64,000 bases of DNA from Prado023 sp963706875. GTDB taxonomy: Bacteria > Actinomycetota > Actinomycetes > S36-B12 > CAIYMF01. Made by a program: the position numbers and the translations under genes. Under the pieces are notes generated by a model, which was given only the letters and a program-made list of their open reading frames with translations, did not search any database and was not told the DNA's origin. Below are positions 16,705-24,970 of the stretch, one piece after another; position 1 is the first letter of the stretch, and every line of letters begins with the position of its first letter. The DNA lies in contig CAVPNW010000021.1 of the NCBI GenBank assembly GCA_963706875.1, forward strand, positions 434,001 to 498,000, written 5' to 3'.

Positions 16705-17499
16705 GTGGAACTCGAGCGCACACTGGCCATCGACTGCGGGGGGAGCGGGCTCAAGGGGTCCGTCCTGGACCACGAGGGGGCGATGGTCGCCGACAAGGTC
16801 CGGATCCCCACGCCCTACCCGATGTCGCCCGAACGCTTCGTCGAGGTCCTCTGCGAGCTCGCCGACACACTGCCCGCTGCCGACCGGGCCACGGTGGGCG
16901 TGCCGGGGATGATCCGACACGGCCGGGTCATCACGACCCCGCACTACATCACGACCAACGGCCCGTTCTCGCCGGTGGACCCCGGCCTGGAACGCGCCTG
17001 GGACCACTTCGATGCCCAGACCGCCCTGGCCCGCGGCCTGGGCATCCCGACCCGCGTGGTGAACGATGCGGAGGTCCACGGCGCGGCGGTCGTCTCCGGC
17101 GAGGGACTGGAGGTCGTGCTCACCCTGGGAACCGGCCTCGGGTGCGCGGTTTTCGACGATGGGAGCCTGGCGCCCAAGATCGAGCTCTCACGGTCGCCCG
17201 TGCGCAAGGGCGTGATCTACGACGAGTGGCTTGGCGACCTCGCACTCCGGGAGTTGGGTGCCAAGCGCTGGTCACGGCGGGTGCGCAAGGCGGTCGACGG
17301 CCTGCGGCCCATGTTCGTGTGGGACCGGCTCTACGTCGGGGGCGGAAACGCCCAGCGCCTGACTCGGGACCTCGGCGACGACGTGACGATCGTGCCCAAC
17401 GAGGCGGGCATCTCCGGTGGCATCCGGCTCTGGGAGCTCGGCCACGGCACGGTCAGCCAGCCCGAGGATGACCTGCGCGAGAGCCCCCGCGAGGGCTGA
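16705..17499 (+). CDS. ROK-family sugar kinase, polyphosphate glucokinase-like
   Basis: 264-residue cytoplasmic ROK protein, probably phosphorylating a sugar such as glucose. The N-terminal phosphate loop is LAIDCGGSGLKGSVLD, the catalytic Asp region is RVVNDAEVHGAAVV, and TLGTGLGCAVFDDG is the second phosphate loop. The zinc-binding CxCGxxGC motif of typical ROK kinases is absent, as in polyphosphate glucokinases, and the usual ExGH is replaced by IELSRSPVRKG, so specificity may differ. I start at GTG 16705 because homology begins there. An ATG at 16564 would add a low-complexity Pro/Arg/Gly extension. Confidence 0.75.
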   Translation: MELERTLAIDCGGSGLKGSVLDHEGAMVADKVRIPTPYPMSPERFVEVLCELADTLPAADRATVGVPGMIRHGRVITTPHYITTNGPFSPVDPGLERAWDHFDAQTALARGLGIPTRVVNDAEVHGAAVVSGEGLEVVLTLGTGLGCAVFDDGSLAPKIELSRSPVRKGVIYDEWLGDLALRELGAKRWSRRVRKAVDGLRPMFVWDRLYVGGGNAQRLTRDLGDDVTIVPNEAGISGGIRLWELGHGTVSQPEDDLRESPREG

Positions 17500-17666
17500 A
17501 CCCGGCTGCCGGTGGGCGATCCGGCCGATTGGTGCGACCGGATCGACCGCCCGAACGACCACGAACGAACACGACGGACCACGGTCCTACGACCAAGGTC
17601 CGATGGTGGACCGGACCTCGCACGCCACAGACTCGAGGCACCAACCACCACCAGGAGGTCCATTCC

Positions 17667-18068
17667 ATGAACACCACGACACGCCGCCTCGGATCCGCAG
17701 CCCTCGCCGTCCTCATGGTCGGCGGCGTCACCGCCACGGCCCCCGCCTCCGCCAAGGATGGCGACGGCCGGGTCATCGTCCGCGGCGACTGCTCCGCACG
17801 GGCGGACTGGAAGCTCAAGGCGAAGCCGGACGACGGCCGCCTCGAGGTCGAGTTCGAGGTCGACTCGAACAGGAACGGCCAGAGCTGGACGTGGACCCTG
17901 CGCTCCAATGGATCGGTGTTCGCCTCGGGGAAGCGCACCACCCAGGCGCCCAGCGGCTCGTTCAGCGTCGAGCGGCGGACGTCGGACGCCGCCGGGAGCC
18001 AGCCGATCTCGGCGACTGCGCGCAACGCGCGCACCGGTGAGGTGTGCCGCGCCTCGCTGACCATCTAG
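17667..18068 (+). CDS. Small secreted protein of unknown function
   Basis: 133 residues with a Sec signal peptide: positively charged MNTTTRRLGS, a hydrophobic core, and a likely signal peptidase I site after APASA (about residue 29). The mature part is about 100 residues, rich in charged and polar residues and predicted mostly beta (IVRGDCSARADWKLKAKPDD, VEFEVDSNRNGQSWTWTLR). Two cysteines, one near each end of the mature chain (DC and EVC), could form a disulfide. I do not recognise a family. The start has AGGAGG eight bases upstream. It sits immediately before the two-component pair, with 44 bases between them, but no functional link is shown. Confidence 0.8.
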   Translation: MNTTTRRLGSAALAVLMVGGVTATAPASAKDGDGRVIVRGDCSARADWKLKAKPDDGRLEVEFEVDSNRNGQSWTWTLRSNGSVFASGKRTTQAPSGSFSVERRTSDAAGSQPISATARNARTGEVCRASLTI

Positions 18069-18112
18069 GCGTGGAACCACCCGCGCGACGGTCACGCACC
18101 CACAATGGGCGC

Positions 18113-19375
18113 GTGACCGTCCGACGCGAGGTGGCCGTCTCAGCGCTGCTGAGCACGGTCGCCGCCATATGCATCGGGATCGGCGGATTCTGGGCAGCGC
18201 GCACCGTGGCGACTGGGGAGGCCGTGCACCAGGCCGAGCAGGCGACCGAGATCCTCGCGGTGGCCGTCATCGAGCCAGCGGTCACCTCCGGACTGGTCGA
18301 AGGTGATCCCGACGCCATCGACCAGCTCGACAAGGTTGTCGGGGCCTCGGTCCTCAGCGAGCGGATCGTCGCGGTGAAGGTGTGGCGCGACGACGGGACC
18401 GTCCTGTACTCCGATGACCTCGAGGGCATCGGCACGCAGTTCCCCCTCGCAGAGGATCAGCGCCAGGTGTTCGCCACCGGAGAGCCGCACGCGGAGCTCT
18501 CGGACCTCTCCGAGGAGGAGAACGCCGACCAGTCCGACTTCGAGCAGCTGCTCGAGGTGTACGTCGCGATCGAGGATCCCAACGGGACGCGGCTGCTGTT
18601 CGAGACCTACCAGTCCACCGCGGGGATCGACGCGGCCACCGAGCGGATCCTGCGCGCCTTCGCCCCCGTCGTGCTCGGGGGCCTGCTGCTGTTCGGCGCC
18701 ATCCAGGCGCTGCTCAACTGGCGCCTGGCGCGGCGACTGCAGGGCAGCCAGGAGGAGCGCGAGCGGCTCCTGGCCCAGTCGCTCGCGGCGTCCGACCACG
18801 AGCGCCGCACCATCGCCGCCGACCTGCACGACGGCGTGGTCCAGGACCTCGTCGGAGTCACGTACTCCCTGGACGCCCTGGCCGCCGACGATGCGGCGCA
18901 TGCCCGCGAGCTGGACGCAGCGGCGAGGTCAACCCGGCGCAGCGTCCGCAGCCTGCGCTCCCTGCTCGTCGAGATCTACCCACCGAACCTGAGCCAGGTC
19001 GGGCTGGCGGGCGCGGTGGCCGACCTGGTCGCAGCCGGACCGTCCGAGGTGGACATCGAGACCCGGATCGACCCGGCGATCGCGCTGCCCGAGCGCACCG
19101 CGCAGGCCGTGTACCGCGCCATCCGCGAGGCGCTGTCGAACGTCCGGCGGCACGCGCGGGCGTCACACGTGCTGGTCGACGTGGACTGCTCAGAGCCCGG
19201 TTCGGTCATCCTGACTGTCACCGACGATGGTGTCGGCTTCGACCCGGCCGGGGTGGAGGCGGGGCACGTGGGGCTGCGGCTGCTTGCCGATCTCGCGCAC
19301 TCCCTGGGCGGGACGCTCGAGATCGACTCGGCCAAGGGGTCGGGAACGACCGTTCGGATGGTGGCGCCGCGATGA
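18113..19375 (+). CDS. NarX-type sensor histidine kinase
   Basis: 420-residue membrane sensor kinase. The first helix (about residues 9-28) and a second (about 180-205) flank a 150-residue extracytoplasmic domain rich in acidic residues (SDLSEEENADQSDFEQLLE). The cytoplasmic part has a HisKA_3 dimerisation domain with the phospho-acceptor His in DHERRTIAADLHDGVVQDL and a HATPase domain with the N box NVRRHARA and G box DDGVGFD. The GTG at 18113 follows CACAAT by six bases and lacks a ribosome binding site. The stop overlaps the response-regulator start by four bases (ATGA), so the two are translationally coupled partners. Confidence 0.9.
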   Translation: MTVRREVAVSALLSTVAAICIGIGGFWAARTVATGEAVHQAEQATEILAVAVIEPAVTSGLVEGDPDAIDQLDKVVGASVLSERIVAVKVWRDDGTVLYSDDLEGIGTQFPLAEDQRQVFATGEPHAELSDLSEEENADQSDFEQLLEVYVAIEDPNGTRLLFETYQSTAGIDAATERILRAFAPVVLGGLLLFGAIQALLNWRLARRLQGSQEERERLLAQSLAASDHERRTIAADLHDGVVQDLVGVTYSLDALAADDAAHARELDAAARSTRRSVRSLRSLLVEIYPPNLSQVGLAGAVADLVAAGPSEVDIETRIDPAIALPERTAQAVYRAIREALSNVRRHARASHVLVDVDCSEPGSVILTVTDDGVGFDPAGVEAGHVGLRLLADLAHSLGGTLEIDSAKGSGTTVRMVAPR

Positions 19376-20076
19376 CCGGCACGTCGAGCGACGCCAGCCC
19401 GATCCGGGTCCTCGTGGTCGACGACCACGAGGTGGTCCGCGCCGGCCTGCGGATGCTGCTCGGCGGGGCAGCCGGGATCGAGGTCATCGGTGAGGCGGCC
19501 GACGGAGCGGCGGCACTGGACGCGGTGGCGCTGGCGACGCCCGACGTGGTCCTCATGGACCTCTCGATGCCCGGGATGGGCGGAGTCGAGGCGACGGCCG
19601 TGCTGACCGCGGGGCATCCGACGGTCCGGGTGGTCGTCCTGACAACGTTCGCCGACCGCGACCACGTGACGGCGGCGATCGACGCCGGGGCTGTGGGCTT
19701 CATGCTCAAGGACGCCGACCCCGGGGCCCTGGCCGACGCGGTGCGCTCAGCCGCCCGCGGCGAGGCACCGCTGGACCCACGTGCGGCGCTGGCCCTGATC
19801 GACCGCCGCCGTGACCCGACCGAGCCCCGTGTCGGCGACACGGTGTCGACACGGGCCCAGCCCGCTGGGGGCGAGCCGTCCCTGACGACCCGGGAGTGGG
19901 AGGTGCTCTCGCTCATCGGCGAGGGCCTGAGCAACCGGCTCATCGCCCGCAGGCTCGGGATCGCGGAGAAGACCGTCAAGGCGCACCTGACCAGGATCTT
20001 CGGCCAGATCGGCGTCACCGACCGCGTTCAGGCAGCGCTCTGGTGGTCGCGCCATGGCGGGCCGGAGCAGCCCTGA
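19372..20076 (+). CDS. NarL/FixJ-family response regulator
   Basis: 234 residues: a receiver domain with the acidic pocket VVDDHE, the phospho-acceptor Asp at about residue 63 (DVVLMDLSMPGMGG), the conserved Thr (VVVLTTF) and Lys (FMLKDADPG). A C-terminal LuxR-type helix-turn-helix follows (LTTREWEVLSLIGEGLSNRL, then IARRLGIAEKTVKAHL). It is a transcription factor activated by the upstream kinase. The Asp/Arg/Pro-rich linker (about 145-168) is longer than usual. The ATGA overlap with the kinase gene fixes the start. Targets are not evident. Confidence 0.93.
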   Translation: MTGTSSDASPIRVLVVDDHEVVRAGLRMLLGGAAGIEVIGEAADGAAALDAVALATPDVVLMDLSMPGMGGVEATAVLTAGHPTVRVVVLTTFADRDHVTAAIDAGAVGFMLKDADPGALADAVRSAARGEAPLDPRAALALIDRRRDPTEPRVGDTVSTRAQPAGGEPSLTTREWEVLSLIGEGLSNRLIARRLGIAEKTVKAHLTRIFGQIGVTDRVQAALWWSRHGGPEQP

Positions 20077-20206
20077 CTCGTATACCGGAACCTCCGGGCC
20101 CTCAGAGCGTGCCCGGCAGCAGCCGGTGGCCGATCCGGTGGAGTCGTACGACGGCGAGGACCAGACCTGCTCCAGGCCGGGCACCCCGGCCATGCCGGAC
20201 CCGGGA

Positions 20207-20848
20207 TCAGCCGCCGACGGCCTTCAGCGCCTTGCCGCGCACACGTTCGCTGAGCTCGACGGCACCGGCGCGCTCAGCCTCCAGCAGCCGCGCGAAGGCC
20301 CCGGGCTCCACCGGTGGCAGCAGGGCGGCGACGGTCACCTCGTGCGCCGGCACCGCCAGGGCGACGACCTCATCCCCGGCGCTGATCACTCCGGGCTCGA
20401 CCACCCGGGCGTAGGCACCGGGAGCCCGACGGTCGGTGAAGCGCTTCACCCAGTGCGTCTCGTCCATACGGCGTGCGAACGTCGCGCAGGGGGTCCGGGG
20501 GGCCGTCACCTCCAGGACCACCGAGCCCCCGACGACCAGCCTCTGGCCGATGCGCGTCCCGCTCAGGTCGATCCCCGAGGTGCGCAGGTTCTCGCCGAAG
20601 AGCCCGGGCGGGATGTCCCGGCCGAGCTCGGTGGCCCACCATTCGGCGTCCTCGTCCGCGTAGAGGTAGACGGCCTGGTCGGCACCGCCGTGATGCTCGG
20701 TGTCGGCCTGCCGGTCGCCGGCAAGCCCGAGCGGCCCCAGGTCTACGGGACCGACGAGCTCGCGCTTGTCGATCGCGGTCGTGCCATCGGGGTTGTTCGG
20801 CTCGGGATGCAGGGTGTGCAGGACGCACACGGCACTGATGTGGGCCAT
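20207..20848 (-). CDS. MOSC-domain protein (YiiM-like)
   Basis: 213-residue soluble MOSC protein, the fold that carries sulfur or molybdenum cofactor groups on a conserved Cys. The family core GLAGDRQADTEHHGGADQAVYLY is present and the likely functional Cys is in APRTPCATFARRM. GLFGENLRTSGIDL also matches YiiM-type proteins, which form the N-hydroxylated-compound reductase system in E. coli. The reaction here is not determinable. The ATG at 20848 follows TACGCT by six bases without a ribosome binding site. It converges with the response regulator gene. Confidence 0.87.
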   Translation of the reverse strand: MAHISAVCVLHTLHPEPNNPDGTTAIDKRELVGPVDLGPLGLAGDRQADTEHHGGADQAVYLYADEDAEWWATELGRDIPPGLFGENLRTSGIDLSGTRIGQRLVVGGSVVLEVTAPRTPCATFARRMDETHWVKRFTDRRAPGAYARVVEPGVISAGDEVVALAVPAHEVTVAALLPPVEPGAFARLLEAERAGAVELSERVRGKALKAVGG

Positions 20849-20939
20849 CGCCGCAGCGTAGTGGTGCGCAGGTCGAGTGCCCAGATCGAGCCGTGCCGGA
20901 TTCAGTGGGGGCCGGGGGCGCCGTGCGATGGTTCCGAAC

Positions 20940-21542
20940 TCAGGTCCCGCGGCCCCGGCCCCAGCGCGCGACGAACTCGAGGACCTCGGCGGACTGCGCG
21001 GATGTGAGACCCACGGCCTCCTCGGGGGCGACCACGAGCATCGGGGCCGGGGGGTCGCCGTACGTGGACTCGCCCCGCCGGTCGGCGCCGAAGTCGTCGA
21101 CCCACACCAGCGGGTGGCCGGCGAACGCCGCCTGCAGCCCCGCGACCTTCCAGTCCGCGGTGCGCTGCGGGTGCTCTCCGGCCAGGACCTTCGAGATCTC
21201 CAGGACCGGCAGCTCGGGGAGGTCGCAGAGGTCGGCGTTGCGCAGGACCGCCCGCTCCCACGTCGTGGCCCAGACGACACATGCCCCGGCAGCGATCCAG
21301 CCTCGGACCATCGGGCCGTGCTCCCGGCTGACCACGACCCCATGCAGGAAGGGACCGGGCCCGTCGGGCAAAGGGCGGATGTACGGGTGGTCCGGCCAGC
21401 TGTCCCGGTCGAGCTCGACGATGTGCAGCGTGTAGCCGTCGGGGAGGTGGTCCCGCGCGGTGATGTTGAGCACCCCATCGAAGTCCAGGCCGACGACGGG
21501 CTGGCCAGGGGCCACGGGGATTCCGTGCACGTAGGTGGCCAT
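20940..21542 (-). CDS. HAD-fold protein of the 'Swiss army knife RNA repair' type
   Basis: 200 residues beginning with a HAD motif I variant, GLDFDGVLN, then ARDHLPDGYTLHIVELDRDS, VVWATTWER (motif II-like, Thr-Thr-Trp) and LVWVDDFGADRR (motif IV-like, Asp-Asp). This combination (DxDGV near the N-terminus, WATTW, WVDD) is typical of the HAD domain found in Swiss army knife RNA repair proteins and their stand-alone relatives. Predicted phosphatase, possibly on nucleic acid ends; that role is inferred from the family. The start has AGGAGG five bases upstream and MATYVHGIPVAPGQP before motif I. Confidence 0.68.
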   Translation of the reverse strand: MATYVHGIPVAPGQPVVGLDFDGVLNITARDHLPDGYTLHIVELDRDSWPDHPYIRPLPDGPGPFLHGVVVSREHGPMVRGWIAAGACVVWATTWERAVLRNADLCDLPELPVLEISKVLAGEHPQRTADWKVAGLQAAFAGHPLVWVDDFGADRRGESTYGDPPAPMLVVAPEEAVGLTSAQSAEVLEFVARWGRGRGT

Positions 21543-21729
21543 ACCGACCTCCTCGTCCTCATCGGCACCTGACGGACCTGCGGACGTCCGCACCGAGTCG
21601 CCCCTGCGGCCCGTGCCCCCATCCTGCTCCGCCGCCGGGAGCGAGCACCAGTGGTCCGGCCCCCGTGTCCCGCACGGCGTTCCCCTACCGCGACCTCCGC
21701 GCTGACGCCGCTCACCCGATACTGGGTCC

Positions 21730-23046
21730 ATGCCGGTCCCCACCTCCCGCCTGCGCCGCAGCGCCACGCTGGCCGGGCTCCCTGCCCGTGCGGTCGGGCG
21801 GGCGGTGTCGATCCAGGCCAAGGGGCTCCTCGGCCAGGACCGAGCTGCGCTGCGCGAGCAGGCCCGAACCGACACCGCCGCCGACACGAGGGCCACTCTC
21901 GGCAGCCTCAAGGGTGGGGCCCTGAAGCTGGGCCAGCTGCTCTCCACCGTGGACGCCCTGTTCCCCTCCGACCCCGACGACTCGTGGCAGCACGCCCTGG
22001 GCGCCCTGCAGGAGGACAACCCGGGACTGCCGTTCGCCGAGGTCCGCCCCGTGCTCGAGGCCGAGCTGGGCCCGGGCTGGCGCGCCCAGTTCCAGGACTT
22101 CGACGAGCACCCGACTGCCGCCGCCTCGATCGGACAGGTCCATCGCGCGGTCTGGTCCGACGGGACCGACGTGGCGGTGAAGATCCAGTACCCGGGGGTC
22201 GCCGACGCCGTCGCAGGCGACGTGCGCTCGCTGGCCATCGCCCTGCGCCTGACCTCGCTGGTGGCCCGCGGGATGGCGATGCCGCCGCTGGTCGCCGAGT
22301 TGCGCACCCGCCTCGGCGAGGAGCTCGACTACCGCACGGAGGCCGAGCACCAGCGGGCCTTCGCGACTGCCTACGAGGGCGACGCGCACTACTACGTGCC
22401 GCCCGTCCTGGCAGCCACCCGGGGCGTGCTGGTCAGCCACTGGATGGACGGGGTCGGACTCGCCCAGGTGGCCCGGGACGGTACCCAGGCCGAGCGGGAC
22501 CACCTCGGCGCGGCCTACCAGCACTTCTTCCTCACCTCGCCCGCGCGCGCGGGGTTGCTGCACACCGACCCGCACCCAGGGAACTTCCGGCTGCTCGACG
22601 ACGGCCGGATGGGCGTTCTCGACTTCGGATCCGTCCTGGTGATGCCGGGCGGGTTGCCGCCGACCTTCGGCGGGCTCATCCGGGCCATGACCGCCACCGA
22701 TCCTGCGGCGGTCGAGCGCCGGCTGCGCGAGGGCGGGTTCGTCGCACCCGGCCAGCACATCGAGGTCGAGAAGCTGATCGACTACCTCTCGCCGTTCAGC
22801 GAGCCGTCACGCCACGACGAGTTCACGTTCACCCGCGAGTGGCTGAAGTCCGAGTTCGGTCGGGTCAACGACCCCCGGAACCCGGACTTCACGGTCGCGC
22901 TGCAGCTGACGATCCCTGCCGACCAGCTGTTCACCCATCGCCTCTGGCTCGGGCTGGTCGGCGTGCTCTGCGGGTTGGGCGCGACGGTGCCGGTGCGCCC
23001 GGAGCTCGAGGCTCACCTGCCCGGATTCGCCGACCCCGTGGGGTGA
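21730..23046 (+). CDS. ABC1/UbiB-family atypical kinase (AarF-like)
   Basis: 438 residues. The ABC1 KxGQ motif (GGALKLGQLLS) precedes the kinase fold, and the family-specific Ala-rich loop appears as TAAASIGQVHRAVW. Catalytic and metal-binding segments are LLHTDPHPGNFRLLDDGRMG and VLDFGS. In other bacteria this family supports quinone or isoprenoid lipid metabolism, probably through ATPase activity; many actinobacteria have copies whose role is unproven. The ATG at 21730 follows GATACT by six bases with no ribosome binding site. There are no transmembrane helices in this member. Confidence 0.88.
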   Translation: MPVPTSRLRRSATLAGLPARAVGRAVSIQAKGLLGQDRAALREQARTDTAADTRATLGSLKGGALKLGQLLSTVDALFPSDPDDSWQHALGALQEDNPGLPFAEVRPVLEAELGPGWRAQFQDFDEHPTAAASIGQVHRAVWSDGTDVAVKIQYPGVADAVAGDVRSLAIALRLTSLVARGMAMPPLVAELRTRLGEELDYRTEAEHQRAFATAYEGDAHYYVPPVLAATRGVLVSHWMDGVGLAQVARDGTQAERDHLGAAYQHFFLTSPARAGLLHTDPHPGNFRLLDDGRMGVLDFGSVLVMPGGLPPTFGGLIRAMTATDPAAVERRLREGGFVAPGQHIEVEKLIDYLSPFSEPSRHDEFTFTREWLKSEFGRVNDPRNPDFTVALQLTIPADQLFTHRLWLGLVGVLCGLGATVPVRPELEAHLPGFADPVG

Positions 23047-23082
23047 CCCGGCGCGGGGCGCTCGGTCCGTTCGATCCGGGCG

Positions 23083-23589
23083 TCAGCCTCGACCACCGGC
23101 GTCGCCCGGGCGACCCAGGGCGTCCCGGACGAAGTCGATGCTGCGCTGCTCCTGGGCGTTCGTCCGCCGACCGATGATCGGCCACGCGTCAGCGATCTCC
23201 TCGGCCATGAGGACCATCGCATCCCGGAACGCCAGGGCCTGCGCCTCCTCGGGCAGGCTGTCCAGCAGGGTTCGCCCGGCTGAGAGCACCTCGTAGAAGG
23301 GCAGCCCAGCCCCCATCCGGCCATCGAGGTGACTCACGATCTGGCTGGGGTCCTCCGAGATCTGGCCCATCACCTCGCGCACCAGCGCATCCTGCGGGCC
23401 GTCGGCCTGCGCCCGGATGTCGTCGACGATCGAGGCGAACGCCCGGCGCTCGGCTGGCGCGAGCCTGCCGTCGGCGTAGGCCACGAGGAAGAAGACCGCG
23501 AACGGCACGGCAAGCAGGACGTCCCAGTCGGTGTCGCTGAGACCGCGTGCGTCGGTCGCGGCTGCGCCTGCTTCGGTGGGCCTCATCAT
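23083..23589 (-). CDS. TerB-like helical protein
   Basis: 168 residues, mostly alpha helical. The segment FAVFFLVAYADGRLAPAERRAFASIVDD matches the metal-binding core of TerB/tellurite-resistance folds (helix-A-D-G-x-x-x-x-x-E). GRRTNAQEQRSIDFVRDAL near the end recalls later TerB helices. TerB-like proteins act at the membrane or with Ter proteins in stress responses; the precise job is unknown. Its ATG overlaps the stop of the upstream BaeRF-like gene (ATGA), so the two proteins are made together. The terC gene lies just on the other side of that pair. Confidence 0.6.
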   Translation of the reverse strand: MMRPTEAGAAATDARGLSDTDWDVLLAVPFAVFFLVAYADGRLAPAERRAFASIVDDIRAQADGPQDALVREVMGQISEDPSQIVSHLDGRMGAGLPFYEVLSAGRTLLDSLPEEAQALAFRDAMVLMAEEIADAWPIIGRRTNAQEQRSIDFVRDALGRPGDAGGRG

Positions 23590-24722
23590 CCGGCCATCGC
23601 CGGAGCCGGCCCGCGCAGTGCCAGCACCAGGCGACCGTGCCGGGCCAGTGCGCCATCGGGGACGGTGACGACCTCGACCCCGCGGGCCAGGGCGGCCTCG
23701 ATGAGCTCGTCGACGGCGTCGTCGAGGACGCCGTGCTCCTCGGGGTCCTCGACGAGATCGAGGCCGTCCTCGGACAGGCGCGCGGCGGCCTCGTGGGTGT
23801 GCTCGACCACGAGCAGGTCCGGGTCGGACCGGTCGATCGCCTCCCACGCGGCGGCCAGTCCGGCGACGGCCCGGCCGTGAGCCAACCTGACGGCCACGGT
23901 GTCCAGGGCCGCGGCGGCGCGGTCGCGGATGTGCTCGGCGAGCGCGGCCCGCCCAGCCAGTTCGAGGTCGGCCACAGGGGTGTTGCCGTTGCCGGTTCGC
24001 ACGACGGCAGCGATCCGCCGGCCGGGGGCCAGGTTCAGGTACTCCGCTGCCGTGCGCTCGCTGGCGACCAGGACCACGGGAAGTTGGTACCCCTCGACGC
24101 GCGCCGCCAGCCTGGAGTCGACCTCGCGGAGGAAGGCCCGGGTGCGTTCCTGGCGCGCCCGGTCGGCGCTGCCGTTCGGGGCGGAGGGCCGTCGGCCCTC
24201 GTCCGGGCGGATCATCGGGAAGTCGTGTCCGAGGATGGGGCGGGTGTAGCGCTGCCCGTAGTGCAGCAGCCGCGCGGCCCGGCCGTCGATGACCAGTGTC
24301 AGGAACGCAGGGTCCTCAGCGGCCGAGCGGACCAGGTCCCGGGTGGCGAACGTGGGGTCCAGCACGACCCGGTCACGGGGGGCGGCACGCAGGTGCAGCA
24401 GGTGCGTCCCCTGCGGGCTGACCAGGATCGCCAGCCCGCGGTCCGTGGGCCCGGCCTGGGCCTGGGCGATGGTGGCGGCCAGGCCAGCCCGGGTCCGAGC
24501 GGCAGCCTCCACGTCCGGTTCCTCGTCCAACCGGCGCAGGGCGTCCAGGGTCAAGCCCTGCAACGTGGCGCGATCACCGGGCAGCATCACCTCAGCCGGG
24601 GTCGTCCTCATCAGGACGGACAGGCACATCGGGTGCCGCTCGGCGGCCAACATGGCCACATCAGCCGCTGTGGGCAGGCGCAGCTGCGGGGAGTCGGTGA
24701 TCGTGGACGTGGACTGGGACAT
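23586..24722 (-). CDS. BaeRF-type (bacterial archaeo-eukaryotic release factor-like) protein
   Basis: 378 residues beginning MSQSTSTITDSPQLRLPT. The order of blocks (N-terminal LHLRAAPRDRVVLDPTFATR, central VVLVASERTAAEYLNLAPG, C-terminal HIRDRAAAALDTVAVRLAHG and DLLVVEHTHE) resembles BaeRF-family proteins, relatives of the eRF1 and pelota C-terminal domains proposed to act on ribosomes or as stress factors. No peptide-release GGQ motif is visible. The start has GGAGGAACC directly before ATG. It is coupled by an ATGA overlap to the TerB-like gene and is divergent from the terC operon across a 248-base gap. Confidence 0.6.
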   Translation of the reverse strand: MSQSTSTITDSPQLRLPTAADVAMLAAERHPMCLSVLMRTTPAEVMLPGDRATLQGLTLDALRRLDEEPDVEAAARTRAGLAATIAQAQAGPTDRGLAILVSPQGTHLLHLRAAPRDRVVLDPTFATRDLVRSAAEDPAFLTLVIDGRAARLLHYGQRYTRPILGHDFPMIRPDEGRRPSAPNGSADRARQERTRAFLREVDSRLAARVEGYQLPVVLVASERTAAEYLNLAPGRRIAAVVRTGNGNTPVADLELAGRAALAEHIRDRAAAALDTVAVRLAHGRAVAGLAAAWEAIDRSDPDLLVVEHTHEAAARLSEDGLDLVEDPEEHGVLDDAVDELIEAALARGVEVVTVPDGALARHGRLVLALRGPAPAMAG

Positions 24723-24970
24723 GGTTCCTCCGGCGTCGGGTACCAGAGGTCTCCCCCAGCCGCCGCAGCGACTCCCGGGGCCGGTCCGAAGTCTGATCGG
24801 ACGTGCTGACGATCGCCGGGTGGGTGGGGTACTCCCCTCCTTGGTGAAGACGATAACATGCATTGGACATCATGCAACAGGGGGTGGAACTTGCTTGTCA
24901 TGAGTCCATCCGGCATGATTGATGTACTGCAATTCGTGAATCTGAACCCTGAGGGAGAGTTGATCAAGCG
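24723..24970. promoter_or_regulatory. Divergent promoter region between the BaeRF-like gene and the terC-sbtA operon
   Basis: A 248-base intergenic region, noticeably AT-richer than its surroundings between about 24850 and 24960. On the plus strand TTGCTT and CATGAT are 17 bases apart and could be -35 and -10 boxes for terC. TGCAT and ATGCA form a short inverted repeat just before them. GAGGGAGAG ahead of the ATG at 24971 is a plausible ribosome binding site. I do not see the manganese (yybP-ykoY) riboswitch that often precedes terC-like genes. Confidence 0.35.

Noticed and set aside
24850..24970. Manganese (yybP-ykoY) riboswitch before terC
   Set aside because: The region is AT-richer than its surroundings, but I could not find the conserved core helices or loop sequences of that riboswitch.
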